Shown in pieces: positions 17,074 to 25,874 of a DNA stretch of 64,000 nucleotides. This stretch comes from Saprospiraceae bacterium (GTDB lineage: Bacteria; Bacteroidota; Bacteroidia; Chitinophagales; Saprospiraceae): NCBI GenBank assembly GCA_022841345.1, contig JALHRR010000023.1, forward strand, positions 1-64,000, in the 5' to 3' direction. The notes under the pieces are model-generated. The model saw nothing but the letters and a program-made list of their open reading frames with translations, was not told the origin of the DNA and ran no database searches. The translations under genes were made by a program, and so were the position numbers. Every line of letters starts with the position of its first letter. Within the stretch, counting starts at the first letter, position 1.

Positions 17074-18492
17074 ATGAAAAAGACATTGTTCGATAAAATA
17101 TGGGAAAAACATATAGTACGTGAGGTGCAGGATGATCTTTATGTTCTCTATATTGACAAGCATTTAATTCATGAAGTCACCAGTCCTCAGGCATTTGCGT
17201 CTCTGGAAAAAAGAGGTTTAAAAGTTTTGCGCCCTCAACAAATATTAGCCACTGCTGATCATAATGTCCCCACTACAGATCAGGATCTACCAATTAAAGA
17301 TGATTTATCAGCAAAGCAAGTCGCCCTGCTAACTGAGAACTGCAAAAAACATGGAATAGAATTGTTTGGACTTGGGCATCCTTACCAGGGAATTGTCCAT
17401 GTAATAGGGCCTGAACTGGGTATTACCCAGCCGGGAATGACCATTGTATGCGGGGATAGCCATACCAGTACTCATGGGGCTTTTGGAACTGTTGCATTCG
17501 GGATTGGGACTTCTGAAGTGGAAATGGTACTGGCTACGCAATGCCTTCTACAGACCAAACCAAGGCAAATGCGCATTGAGGTAAATGGAACACTCTCATC
17601 AGGTGTCACCGCCAAGGATGTGATTCTGTATATCATTTCTCAGCTCGGCACCGGGGGAGCTACCGGACATTTTGTGGAATATTCAGGCAATACAATTCGT
17701 ACATTGAGTATGGAAGGACGCATGACAGTCTGTAATATGAGCATCGAGATGGGTGCCAGAGGTGGATTAATAGCCCCTGATGAAATTACTTTCAATTATC
17801 TGGAAGGTAAGCCCTTTGCACCAAAAGGACATGAATGGGAAAAAGCAAAAAATAAATGGTCCTTTTTAACCACAGACGATGGAGCCCATTTTGACAAAAT
17901 ATATCATTTCCAAGCAGAAAACATTCCGCCGATGGTTACTTATGGGACACATCCGGGAATGGGGATACCGGTTGATGTGGCAGTTCCATTTTTGAATTCA
18001 ACAGGACAGGAGGCTTCTGGTGAAGGACTCGAAAAAGCATTGAACTATATGGGTCTGCAATCAGGCCAGTTCATGTCAGGTATTCCTGTTCAGCATGTAT
18101 TCATAGGCAGTTGTACCAATGCGAGGGTAGAGGATTTCAGATTAGCTGCATCAGTTGTAAAAGGCAAGAAAAAGCATGATAGAATCCGAGCTTTGATAGT
18201 GCCGGGCTCTCAACAGGTAGCAAAGCAATTGTCAGAAGAAGGCCTGGATAAAATATTCGAAGAAGCAGGATTTGTAATCCGGCAACCCGGATGCAGCGCT
18301 TGCCTGGCTATGAATGGAGATACAATTCCTTCAGGAGAATATTGTGTATCTACTTCCAACCGCAATTTTGAAGGTCGTCAGGGAAATGGGGCACGCACCA
18401 TCCTTGCAAGTCCTCTGACAGCTGCATTAGCATGCATCACAGGAGAAATATCCGATATCAGATCTTATCCATTTACTCATATCAACAATTAA
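17074..18492 (+). CDS. leuC: 3-isopropylmalate dehydratase large subunit
   Basis: The protein has 472 residues and is of the aconitase family; with LeuD it isomerises 2- to 3-isopropylmalate. The iron-sulfur and substrate motifs are complete: VCGDSHTSTHGAFG, then FIGSCTNARVEDFR and GCSACLAMN, which supply the three cluster-binding cysteines. The C-terminal SNRNFEGRQGNGARTILASP is also typical. It lies seven bases from leuD and is certainly in one operon with it. Length is normal. Confidence 0.97.
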   Translation: MKKTLFDKIWEKHIVREVQDDLYVLYIDKHLIHEVTSPQAFASLEKRGLKVLRPQQILATADHNVPTTDQDLPIKDDLSAKQVALLTENCKKHGIELFGLGHPYQGIVHVIGPELGITQPGMTIVCGDSHTSTHGAFGTVAFGIGTSEVEMVLATQCLLQTKPRQMRIEVNGTLSSGVTAKDVILYIISQLGTGGATGHFVEYSGNTIRTLSMEGRMTVCNMSIEMGARGGLIAPDEITFNYLEGKPFAPKGHEWEKAKNKWSFLTTDDGAHFDKIYHFQAENIPPMVTYGTHPGMGIPVDVAVPFLNSTGQEASGEGLEKALNYMGLQSGQFMSGIPVQHVFIGSCTNARVEDFRLAASVVKGKKKHDRIRALIVPGSQQVAKQLSEEGLDKIFEEAGFVIRQPGCSACLAMNGDTIPSGEYCVSTSNRNFEGRQGNGARTILASPLTAALACITGEISDIRSYPFTHINN

Positions 18493-18498
18493 AATCCC

Positions 18499-19086
18499 AT
18501 GAATCCTATCAACATTATTCAATCTACTTTTGTACCCCTGCCAATTGAAAATGTAGACACAGATCAAATCATTCCTGCAAGGTTTTTAAAATCCTCAGAG
18601 AAAGAAGGTTTTGGGACTCATCTTTTCAACGACTGGAGATATTTGCCTGATGGAACGCCCAATCCGGATTTTGTACTCAACAAATCAAAATATTCAGGTG
18701 AAATTCTGGTTGCCGGCAAAAACTTTGGTTGCGGTTCCAGTCGTGAACATGCTGCATGGGCATTGGCCGGACAAGGGTTCCGCGCTGTGGTATCCAGCTA
18801 TTTTGCTGATATTTTTCAAAATAATGCACTGAATAATGGATTGTTACCTGTACAGGTTACGCAACCATTTTTGCAGGAAATCTTTGCACAAAAGTCTGAA
18901 AGTACACTGACTATCAATTTATATGACTGCTGGATTCAAATAGATAAAACAGGATCCAGATGTCAATTCCCTATTTCATCATATAAGCAGGAATGTCTCC
19001 TCAATGGATTCAGCGACATTGACTATCTCATCAGCATGGAATCCGAGATTGAAGCTTATGAAAAAAATACAAGAGCTACCGCATGA
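18499..19086 (+). CDS. leuD: 3-isopropylmalate dehydratase small subunit
   Basis: The 195-residue swivel-domain partner of LeuC. The N-terminal ENVDTDQIIPARFL and the substrate loop GKNFGCGSSREHAAWAL are diagnostic. Its TGA overlaps the leuB ATG by four bases, so translation of the two is coupled. Confidence 0.97.
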   Translation: MNPINIIQSTFVPLPIENVDTDQIIPARFLKSSEKEGFGTHLFNDWRYLPDGTPNPDFVLNKSKYSGEILVAGKNFGCGSSREHAAWALAGQGFRAVVSSYFADIFQNNALNNGLLPVQVTQPFLQEIFAQKSESTLTINLYDCWIQIDKTGSRCQFPISSYKQECLLNGFSDIDYLISMESEIEAYEKNTRATA

Positions 19087-20213
19087 ACGCTGATCGATCC
19101 ATAAAACATATTGCTGTCCTGCCCGGTGACGGGATTGGCCCAGAAGTCACAAGACAAGCAATTAAAGTATTGGAAGCTGTGACCCAAAACAGCAAATTCC
19201 AATTCAAACTCTCCTACGCCAGCATTGGAGCAGAAGCCATTAATCTTACAGGACAGGCACTTCCGGATGAGACATTGGCACTCTGCAAACAAGCAGATGC
19301 AGTTCTCCTGGGTGCTATTGGTGATCCTTACTTCGATCACAGACCTGAATTGAAGGTACGTCCTGAACAAGGACTATTGCAGCTCAGAAAATCACTTGGC
19401 TTATTCAGCAATATCCGTCCTGTGAGCTATTACGAGGCTAGTTCTCATTTGTCTCCGGTAAGAAAAGAGAGAATTAAGGATTTTGATCTGCTCATTTTAA
19501 GAGAACTCACCGGTGGTATTTATTTTGGAGAGAAAAAAGAAGATAATGAAGCTTTATACGCATCAGATCTGTGCGAATATCACAGAGATGAAATAGAACG
19601 AATAGCCAAAATGGCATTTGATTATGCAGGTAAAAGAAGAGGAAAACTGACACTCGTAGATAAAGCGAATGTCCTGGCCACTTCAAGGTTATGGAGAAAA
19701 GTAGTTCAGGAAATGAGCAGTTCCTATCCCGAAATTGAAGTAGATTATATGTTTGTAGACAATGCTGCAATGCAATTGATACTTTATCCGACACAATTTG
19801 ATGTTATATTAACTGAAAATATGTTTGGTGATATCCTCAGCGATGAAGCCAGCGTATTGAGTGGCTCTCTGGGCTTGTTACCTTCTGCTTCGATAGGAGA
19901 GAAATATGCTTTGTTCGAACCAGTTCATGGCGCTTACCCGCAAGCCAGAGATAAGGATATTGCCAATCCCGTTGCCTCTATTCTCTCAATAGCTATGATG
20001 CTGGACCATTTTGGACTTGATTCTGAAGCTGAGCAAATCAGACTTGCAGTCAAATGGAGCATGGACAATAGTTTTGTGACAATAGATCTTGACCCGGTTA
20101 ATTTCCAAAACACCAGTGTTGTAGGTGATTTGATCGCTGCGCACTTGCAGGATCATCCATCGCCAACAATGGATCAACAGGTAGTTCATCTGGGAAAATC
20201 AAGTATAATTTAA
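19083..20213 (+). CDS. leuB: 3-isopropylmalate dehydrogenase
   Basis: This 376-residue NAD-dependent beta-decarboxylating dehydrogenase oxidises 3-isopropylmalate to the ketoacid precursor of leucine. It carries VLPGDGIGPEV at the N terminus, LLILRELTGGIYFGE around the substrate site, VDNAAMQLI, and ENMFGDILSDEAS with the metal aspartates, followed by FEPVHGAYPQARDKDIANP in the NAD site. Its tail ends just before the leader region that precedes ilvE, so leuACDB and the ilv genes can be read as one long transcript with an internal control point. Confidence 0.97.
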   Translation: MNADRSIKHIAVLPGDGIGPEVTRQAIKVLEAVTQNSKFQFKLSYASIGAEAINLTGQALPDETLALCKQADAVLLGAIGDPYFDHRPELKVRPEQGLLQLRKSLGLFSNIRPVSYYEASSHLSPVRKERIKDFDLLILRELTGGIYFGEKKEDNEALYASDLCEYHRDEIERIAKMAFDYAGKRRGKLTLVDKANVLATSRLWRKVVQEMSSSYPEIEVDYMFVDNAAMQLILYPTQFDVILTENMFGDILSDEASVLSGSLGLLPSASIGEKYALFEPVHGAYPQARDKDIANPVASILSIAMMLDHFGLDSEAEQIRLAVKWSMDNSFVTIDLDPVNFQNTSVVGDLIAAHLQDHPSPTMDQQVVHLGKSSII

Positions 20214-20257
20214 AAATAAATATATATGCATTATAAACTAGCGATGAGTAATTCATT

Positions 20258-20265
20258 TATGTTTG
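20258..20265 (+). promoter_or_regulatory. Candidate -7 box ahead of the ilv leader
   Basis: TATGTTTG fits TAnnTTTG. A start near 20272 would place the whole leader peptide and attenuator in the transcript. No TTG box is seen at the usual spacing, so read-through from leuB remains possible. Confidence 0.3.
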
Positions 20266-20304
20266 ACCCTAACAACTCACTCTATGCAAGGAACGAATAA
20301 ATAC

Positions 20305-20406
20305 ATGGCATCATTAATGGCTAACTCCAATACTGGATTTCCCATGGTGATTATTATGGTGATTATTAGCATTATTATTATTCCTGCAACGAAGGGAGGT
20401 GTATGA
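20305..20406 (+). CDS. ilv leader peptide (attenuation sensor)
   Basis: This is a 33-codon reading frame with no longer protein to overlap. Codons 15-26 (20347-20382) read VIIMVIISIIII: eight isoleucines and two valines in twelve residues. It ends seven codons later with TGA at 20404-20406, thirty bases before the terminator hairpin. An in-frame ATG at 20284 would add seven residues. By analogy with ilv leaders of enterobacteria, the ribosome pauses here when charged tRNA-Ile or tRNA-Val is scarce. The peptide itself probably has no function. The next gene, ilvE, begins the isoleucine/valine genes, which fits. Confidence 0.85.
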   Translation: MASLMANSNTGFPMVIIMVIISIIIIPATKGGV

Positions 20407-20451
20407 TTTTTATGAAGTAAAACGAAAAGCAACATAAAAAAACCGCCTCCC
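20394..20451 (+). promoter_or_regulatory. Antiterminator pairing of the ilv attenuator
   Basis: GGGAGGTG (20394-20401), inside the last codons of the leader, can pair with CGCCTCCC (20444-20451), eight pairs with one G-U. The second segment contains most of the left arm of the terminator, so the two structures exclude each other. A ribosome paused in the Ile/Val run leaves GGGAGGTG free; one that reaches the stop codon covers it. Confidence 0.75.
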
Positions 20452-20472
20452 GAAAAGAGGCGGTTTTTTTTT
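20436..20472 (+). terminator. Intrinsic terminator (ilv attenuator)
   Basis: The stem CCGCCTC/GAGGCGG (20443-20449 with 20457-20463), extended by seven A-T pairs, has a seven-base loop and a long T-run. It lies 30 bases before the ilvE ATG and after the Ile/Val-rich leader, which makes it a regulated rather than a plain terminator. Confidence 0.93.
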
Positions 20473-20502
20473 GCCCTTAAACAAAAAAAACCGCTGAAGC
20501 TT

Positions 20503-21399
20503 ATGTATTACTCAGATGAAACCGTAGTCTACCGTGATGGCCAGTTTATCTCTGCCCGCGATGCCAATACCAGCTTATATGATCAGTCTTTACATTATGG
20601 TTATGCCGTATTTGAAGGAATTCGTTCCTACTCGACCTCAGTAGGTACCCGGGTTTTCAAGGCTGAAGATCATTATGAGCGCCTGATTCGCTCCTGCAAA
20701 CTACTGCACATTCCATTCAATTATGAAGTGAATGAACTGACCGATATCACCTATGATCTGCTGCAAAGAAATGGACTGGAAGACGCCTATATCCGTCCCA
20801 TGGTTTATTGTCCACCCAATATGACATTGATCAAAGCACAATCATCCCACCTGTTTATTGCAGTCTGGAAATGGGGTACCTACCTGGGTGACAACTTGCT
20901 GAGATTATGTACTTCAAGCTATAGACGGCCCAATCCGGATGCATTTAAAATTGAAGCCAAGGCATCCGGGCACTATGTAAATTCTATACTGGCCACTTCA
21001 GAAGCAAAGGAAAAAGGATTTGATGAAGCATTATTACTCGATGTGAATGGGAATGTGGCGGAAGGTCCCGGAGCTAATCTGTTTTTTGAAAAAGATGGAA
21101 AAATAGTTACTGCCCCCCTCGGTCATATCCTTCCTGGCATTACAAGAGCTACTACTATAAGCCTTTGCCAGCGATATTCTATTCCGATAGAAGAAAGATA
21201 TTTCACTGTGGAAGAGTTGAAATCGGCAGATAGCGCATTCTTCTGTGGAACTGCTGCTGAAATCATAGGTATTCAGTCTCTGGACCAAACCATTTTTCCA
21301 AAAGAATGGGTCAATACCAAAGGTGCATTTCTGCAAAAGGTTTACAAACAACTTGTATTGGCTGAACCCCTTCCTGCTCAACCAGGAACTCATTTATAA
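20503..21399 (+). CDS. ilvE: Branched-chain amino acid aminotransferase
   Basis: This 298-residue fold-type IV PLP enzyme performs the last transamination to isoleucine, leucine and valine. [13 protein letters not shown] precedes the active site; the PLP lysine is K153 in [24 protein letters not shown] and [15 protein letters not shown] bind the cofactor phosphate. FFCGTAAEI near the C terminus is also conserved. It is the first gene after the attenuator, so its expression should fall when isoleucine and valine are plentiful. The gap to ilvD is 11 bases. Confidence 0.96.
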   Translation: MYYSDETVVYRDGQFISARDANTSLYDQSLHYGYAVFEGIRSYSTSVGTRVFKAEDHYERLIRSCKLLHIPFNYEVNELTDITYDLLQRNGLEDAYIRPMVYCPPNMTLIKAQSSHLFIAVWKWGTYLGDNLLRLCTSSYRRPNPDAFKIEAKASGHYVNSILATSEAKEKGFDEALLLDVNGNVAEGPGANLFFEKDGKIVTAPLGHILPGITRATTISLCQRYSIPIEERYFTVEELKSADSAFFCGTAAEIIGIQSLDQTIFPKEWVNTKGAFLQKVYKQLVLAEPLPAQPGTHL

Positions 21400-21410
21400 T
21401 TGAATTAAAA

Positions 21411-23090
21411 ATGGAAATCAATAAATACAGTAAAACACTTACACAAGACCCAACTCAACCGGCTGCTCAGGCAATGTTGTATGGTATTGGACTCAGCAAA
21501 TCAGATATGAACAAGGCTCAGGTAGGAATAGTGAGTATGGGTTATGAGGGTAATACCTGCAATATGCACCTTAATGATCTTGCTAAAACCGTCAAGGAAG
21601 GTGTTACAAATTCCGGTTTAATTGGGCTCATTTTTCACACCATCGGGGTCAGCGATGGCATGAGCAATGGTACAGATGGTATGAGATATTCTTTGGTGAG
21701 CAGAGATTTGATTGCAGATTCTATAGAAACTGTTTGTGGTGCTCAGTATTATGACGGCTTGATTGCAGTGCCGGGATGCGACAAGAATATGCCCGGGTCT
21801 CTTATTGCAATGGGCAGATTGAATCGTCCTGCAATCATGGTGTATGGAGGAACGATTGCTGCCGGCCATTATAAGGGCAAATCTCTCAATATAGTTTCTG
21901 CATTTGAAGCGCTGGGAGAACGCATGACCGGACAGCTCAGTGATGAAGATTTCGAAGGAATAGTTCAACATGCTTGTCCGGGTGCAGGTGCCTGCGGAGG
22001 TATGTACACAGCCAATACTATGGCTGCTGCCATTGAAGCTTTGGGAATGAGTTTGCCTTATTCTTCCTCTAATCCTGCCTTAAGTCCTGAGAAATCAGTG
22101 GAATGCGCAGTAGCAGGAAAGGCTATTCGCATTTTGCTGGAAAAAGACATTAAACCAGCTGACATCATGACAAATGCTGCTTTCAAAAATGCACTCGTGG
22201 TAGTTACAGTACTGGGAGGATCCACAAATGCAGTGCTGCATCTGATTGCCATGGCTAAAAGTGTTGGATTATCTCTTACTCTGGATGATGTGCAGGATGT
22301 GAGTGACAAAACACCATTTCTGGCGAATCTGAAACCATCCGGTCAATACCTTATGGAAGACCTGCACTTCATCGGAGGAGTCCCGGCGGTAATGAAGTAT
22401 TTGCTGGAGCTGGGAATGATTGATGGCAGCTGTCTGACTGTAACTGGTAAAACAATAGCAGAAAATCTGGCCAATGTGGCAATTCCGGATTTTGAAAATC
22501 AGGATATTTTTTATCCTATACATCAGGCAATCAAGCCTACAGGCCACTTGCAAATGCTATATGGCAATCTCGCAGAAGGTGGTAGTGTTGCTAAAATTAC
22601 CGGCAAGGAAGGAGAATTATTCTGCGGCCCGGCCCGGGTGTTCGATGGAGAAAAATCACTGATAGAAGGCATTCAAAATGGTAGGGTACAGAGAGGAGAT
22701 GTAGTCGTCATCAGATATGTAGGTCCCAAAGGTGCCCCCGGCATGCCTGAAATGCTAAAACCCACTTCCGCGCTCATTGGAGCAGGATTAGGAAAAAGTG
22801 TTGCGCTGATCACAGATGGAAGATTTAGTGGTGGTACCCACGGATTTGTGGTGGGTCATATTACCCCTGAAGCAAGTGAAGGAGGGAATATTGCATTGGT
22901 GCAGGATGATGATATCATTACTATCAATGTACTTACAAAGATCATTCAACTGGAACTTACAAAGGAGGAACTGGAAATACGTCGCGGGAATTGGAGCGCT
23001 CCACCACCGGCTGCCAGTAAAGGAGTATTGTACAAATACATACAGTCGGTAAAATCGGCATCAGAGGGCTGTGTCACTGATGAATATTAA
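21411..23090 (+). CDS. ilvD: Dihydroxy-acid dehydratase
   Basis: The 559-residue iron-sulfur enzyme dehydrates the dihydroxy acids to 2-oxoisovalerate and 2-oxo-3-methylvalerate. Cluster ligands are in GCDKNMPG and in [16 protein letters not shown]. The C-terminal domain has [21 protein letters not shown], which holds the metal and catalytic serine region. It lies in the ilv operon after ilvE; the gap to ilvB is about 48 bases. Length is standard. Confidence 0.97.
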   Translation: MEINKYSKTLTQDPTQPAAQAMLYGIGLSKSDMNKAQVGIVSMGYEGNTCNMHLNDLAKTVKEGVTNSGLIGLIFHTIGVSDGMSNGTDGMRYSLVSRDLIADSIETVCGAQYYDGLIAVPGCDKNMPGSLIAMGRLNRPAIMVYGGTIAAGHYKGKSLNIVSAFEALGERMTGQLSDEDFEGIVQHACPGAGACGGMYTANTMAAAIEALGMSLPYSSSNPALSPEKSVECAVAGKAIRILLEKDIKPADIMTNAAFKNALVVVTVLGGSTNAVLHLIAMAKSVGLSLTLDDVQDVSDKTPFLANLKPSGQYLMEDLHFIGGVPAVMKYLLELGMIDGSCLTVTGKTIAENLANVAIPDFENQDIFYPIHQAIKPTGHLQMLYGNLAEGGSVAKITGKEGELFCGPARVFDGEKSLIEGIQNGRVQRGDVVVIRYVGPKGAPGMPEMLKPTSALIGAGLGKSVALITDGRFSGGTHGFVVGHITPEASEGGNIALVQDDDIITINVLTKIIQLELTKEELEIRRGNWSAPPPAASKGVLYKYIQSVKSASEGCVTDEY

Positions 23091-23138
23091 AAAAGGAGTA
23101 GAAAGGTTTATTTGACGTTTTTAAAAAAAAGAAAAATT

Positions 23139-24887
23139 ATGCATGCTGCATCCAAACAAGCCTTACCGGAACAGGCAAATGAAGAGGCAAAAGCCCAGGA
23201 AATATTGTCCGGATCAGAAATAGTGTTAAGAAGTCTTTTGGCTGAAGATTCTGAAATTGTATTTGGATATCCGGGAGGTGCTATTATGCCCATATATGAT
23301 GCATTATACGACTATCAGGACAGGATTCGGCATATTCTCGTGCGACATGAGCAGGGTGCCATCCATGCTGCTCAGGGTTTTGCCAGAGCATCCGGAAAGG
23401 TAGGTGTAGTATTTGCCACAAGTGGCCCCGGTGCTACTAATCTGGTGACTGGCCTCGCTGATGCATTAATTGACAGCACTCCGCTCGTATGCATCACAGG
23501 GCAAGTGTATGCGCACCTTCTCGGTACGGATGCATTTCAGGAAACGGATGTGATCAATATCACGGCACCTGTAACCAAATGGAACTTTCAGGTGACCCGG
23601 GCAGAGGAGCTGGCACCAACCCTTGCCAAAGCATTTTACATTGCAGCCAGTGGAAGACCCGGACCTGTTCTCGTGGATGTCACTAAGAATGCACAATTAG
23701 AAAAAATTTCATTTGAAGGTTATACTCCCTGTAAGCATATTCGCAGCTATCAACCCATTCCCAAACTTAACCACACACTGATCGCTGAAGCAGCAGCCTT
23801 GATACAATCTGCCGAAAAACCGCTGGTAGTTTTTGGTCAGGGAGTGATATTGGGCAAAGCAGAGAAAGAATTCAAAGCATTTATCGAACATGCTCAATTA
23901 CCTGCCGCCTGGACGATTCTTGGGCTGAGTGCACTTCCGACTGATCATCCACTTAATATGGGTATGCTGGGAATGCATGGCAACTATGGCCCCAATGTGC
24001 TGACTAATGAGTGTGATGTGCTGATCGCTATCGGAATGAGATTTGACGATCGTGTGACCGGGAAACTGGATGCATATGCAAAACAAGCAAAAGTGATTCA
24101 CATAGATATAGATGCTTCTGAAATTGATAAAAATGTAAAAGCTCACATTGGCATCTGCGGAGATTGTAGAGAAGTACTGCCTGAACTGACCAAAAAGCTC
24201 ACAACTCAAAACAGACATTCATGGATTGAGCGATTTGAATATTTCAGAACAGAAGAAAGAAAAGTAGTCATTGAACCGGAATATCACCCTGAAGAAGGAA
24301 TGCTGACAATGGCTGAGGTCATTAATGCAGTCAATATGCAGGTGAATGGGGAAGGAATTGTAGTTACTGATGTAGGTCAGCATCAAATGGTCACCTGTCG
24401 TTATGCAGCATTTAATAAAAGCAGAAGCAATATTACATCCGGTGGATTGGGAACGATGGGATTTGCACTTCCAGCGGCTATCGGAGCTCAGACGGGTGCA
24501 CCCGAAAGACCTGTGATCGCTGTGATTGGAGATGGTGGTTTTCAAATGACCATTCAGGAACTTGGTACTATCATGCAGTATAAAATTCCTGTAAAAATAT
24601 TGATTCTCAATAATCAATTCCTTGGCATGGTGCGCCAATGGCAGGAGCTCTTTCACGACAGAAGATATTCATTTGTAGAGATGGATAATCCGGATTTTGT
24701 AGCCATCGCAGCTGGATATCGTATCCCCGGAAAAACAATCAAAGACAGAGAAAACCTTCAGGAGGCTATCAGAGAAATGATGCAAACCCCGGGACCCTAT
24801 TTACTGGAAGCCATTGTCAGGAAAGAAGGAAATGTATTTCCGATGATTCCACAGGGATGTAGTGTCAGTGAGGTGAGACTATGTTAG
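23139..24887 (+). CDS. ilvB: Acetolactate synthase large subunit
   Basis: The enzyme has about 582 residues from the ATG at 23139; a TTG at 23112 would add a lysine-rich stretch and is less likely. This ThDP/FAD enzyme condenses pyruvate with pyruvate or 2-oxobutyrate. The catalytic glutamate lies in VRHEQGAIHAAQGFARASG. IGMRFDDRVTGK belongs to the FAD domain, and the ThDP motif runs from GDGGFQMTIQEL to ILNNQ. The small subunit normally follows directly, but here 412 bases of repeat-like DNA separate ilvB from ilvN. Confidence 0.96.
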   Translation: MHAASKQALPEQANEEAKAQEILSGSEIVLRSLLAEDSEIVFGYPGGAIMPIYDALYDYQDRIRHILVRHEQGAIHAAQGFARASGKVGVVFATSGPGATNLVTGLADALIDSTPLVCITGQVYAHLLGTDAFQETDVINITAPVTKWNFQVTRAEELAPTLAKAFYIAASGRPGPVLVDVTKNAQLEKISFEGYTPCKHIRSYQPIPKLNHTLIAEAAALIQSAEKPLVVFGQGVILGKAEKEFKAFIEHAQLPAAWTILGLSALPTDHPLNMGMLGMHGNYGPNVLTNECDVLIAIGMRFDDRVTGKLDAYAKQAKVIHIDIDASEIDKNVKAHIGICGDCREVLPELTKKLTTQNRHSWIERFEYFRTEERKVVIEPEYHPEEGMLTMAEVINAVNMQVNGEGIVVTDVGQHQMVTCRYAAFNKSRSNITSGGLGTMGFALPAAIGAQTGAPERPVIAVIGDGGFQMTIQELGTIMQYKIPVKILILNNQFLGMVRQWQELFHDRRYSFVEMDNPDFVAIAAGYRIPGKTIKDRENLQEAIREMMQTPGPYLLEAIVRKEGNVFPMIPQGCSVSEVRLC

Positions 24888-25299
24888 AAGAGCGGAGAAC
24901 GGAGAGTGAGAGCGAAGAGATAACAGCCATTTATGAGTTATGAGTGCAACAGCCAGTTAATAATTGACAACTGACAATTGATAATTTATAATGAACAGCT
25001 GGGGGATAAGTGGCGAGGTATGTGTGAAACAACCAAAGAAAATAGCCTGACTTATGGTTGCAATATAGGGACGCAATACAATGCGTCTCCTCTCTGCACA
25101 AAAAGCCTGCGTGATTTGAAATGCGTCAGGGATAGCAGCGGTGATAGTCCGACCAAAGGGAGGGCTATCAGTACGCAGACCGGAAGAACGCAGTGGCGCC
25201 GGGCAAGTACCAAAGCCGCGCATAGCCCGGCCGTCCCCAATGATTTGGGGACGGAGACGCCCAAAAACAAAAAAATGTCTTTAAACCAATGTTAAAATT
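24888..25299. repeat. Mosaic of short repeat-like modules between ilvB and ilvN
   Basis: The 412 bases contain no credible gene. From left to right: a purine-rich piece; AACAGCC words at 24922, 24948 and (as AACAGCT) 24994; an AT-rich piece with TTGACA-like tandem words near 24961; a near-palindrome at 25068-25090 (GGGACGCA with TGCGTCTCC); an imperfect stem GATAGTCC/GGGCTATC between about 25141 and 25170; and a perfect ten-base stem CCGTCCCCAA/TTGGGGACGG at 25231-25254. The style matches the small dispersed palindromic elements common in Bacteroidota and cyanobacteria. Two short reading frames here are rejected. Confidence 0.6.
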
Positions 25300-25851
25300 A
25301 TGTCCAAACAAGCATTTACGATAACGGCCTACGCGGAGGATAATGTGGGTCTTCTCAACAGGATCTCTATCATATTCTCCAGACGGAAAATCAATATTGA
25401 CAGTCTGAATTCATCTCCAAGTGAGGTGGAGGGGATACATCGGTTTACCATTTTGATTCATGAAACTATTGATATGATCAAAAAAGTGGTGAGGCAAATC
25501 GAAAAACAGGTCGAGGTGCTGAAAGCATTTTACAGTACAGACGATGAGATCATCTGGCAGGAAATGGCGCTGTATAAAATTCCTACTGATGAAATTGCTG
25601 AAAAAGTAAAGGTCGAAAGATTGCTGCGCGAATTCGGTGCCAGAGCCGTAGTTATACGCAAAGATTATACAGTATTTGAAGTGACAGGACAACGGGAGGA
25701 GACTGACAAAGTCCTGAAGGTACTGGAACCATACGGGCTGATAGAGTTTGTCAGGAGTGGCCGGATCGCAATCATCAAAGCCAGCAAAGGAATTCACGAT
25801 AGTCTGATCGAGCTGGAGCAAAGGGATCCATTGGAACACATACACATTTAA
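25300..25851 (+). CDS. ilvN: Acetolactate synthase regulatory (small) subunit
   Basis: The 183-residue partner of IlvB confers valine feedback and full activity. The N-terminal ACT domain starts FTITAYAEDNVGLLNRISIIFSRR and includes NIDSLNSSPSEVEGIHRFTI, where the valine-binding residues lie. The C-terminal small-subunit domain includes RAVVIRKDYTVFEVTGQREETDKVL. The size is typical of bacterial IlvH/IlvN. It lies 24 bases before ilvC. Confidence 0.95.
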   Translation: MSKQAFTITAYAEDNVGLLNRISIIFSRRKINIDSLNSSPSEVEGIHRFTILIHETIDMIKKVVRQIEKQVEVLKAFYSTDDEIIWQEMALYKIPTDEIAEKVKVERLLREFGARAVVIRKDYTVFEVTGQREETDKVLKVLEPYGLIEFVRSGRIAIIKASKGIHDSLIELEQRDPLEHIHI

Positions 25852-25874
25852 AAAATTATATAAAATCTGAAAAA

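Noticed and set aside
20226-20300. 24-codon frame upstream of the ilv leader peptide
   Set aside because: Not enriched in branched-chain residues and not placed next to a hairpin; probably chance.
24978-25295. Reading frames of 105 (plus), 88 and 72 codons (minus) between ilvB and ilvN
   Set aside because: All run through hairpins and near-palindromes, and overlapping frames on both strands are open, which points to composition rather than coding.
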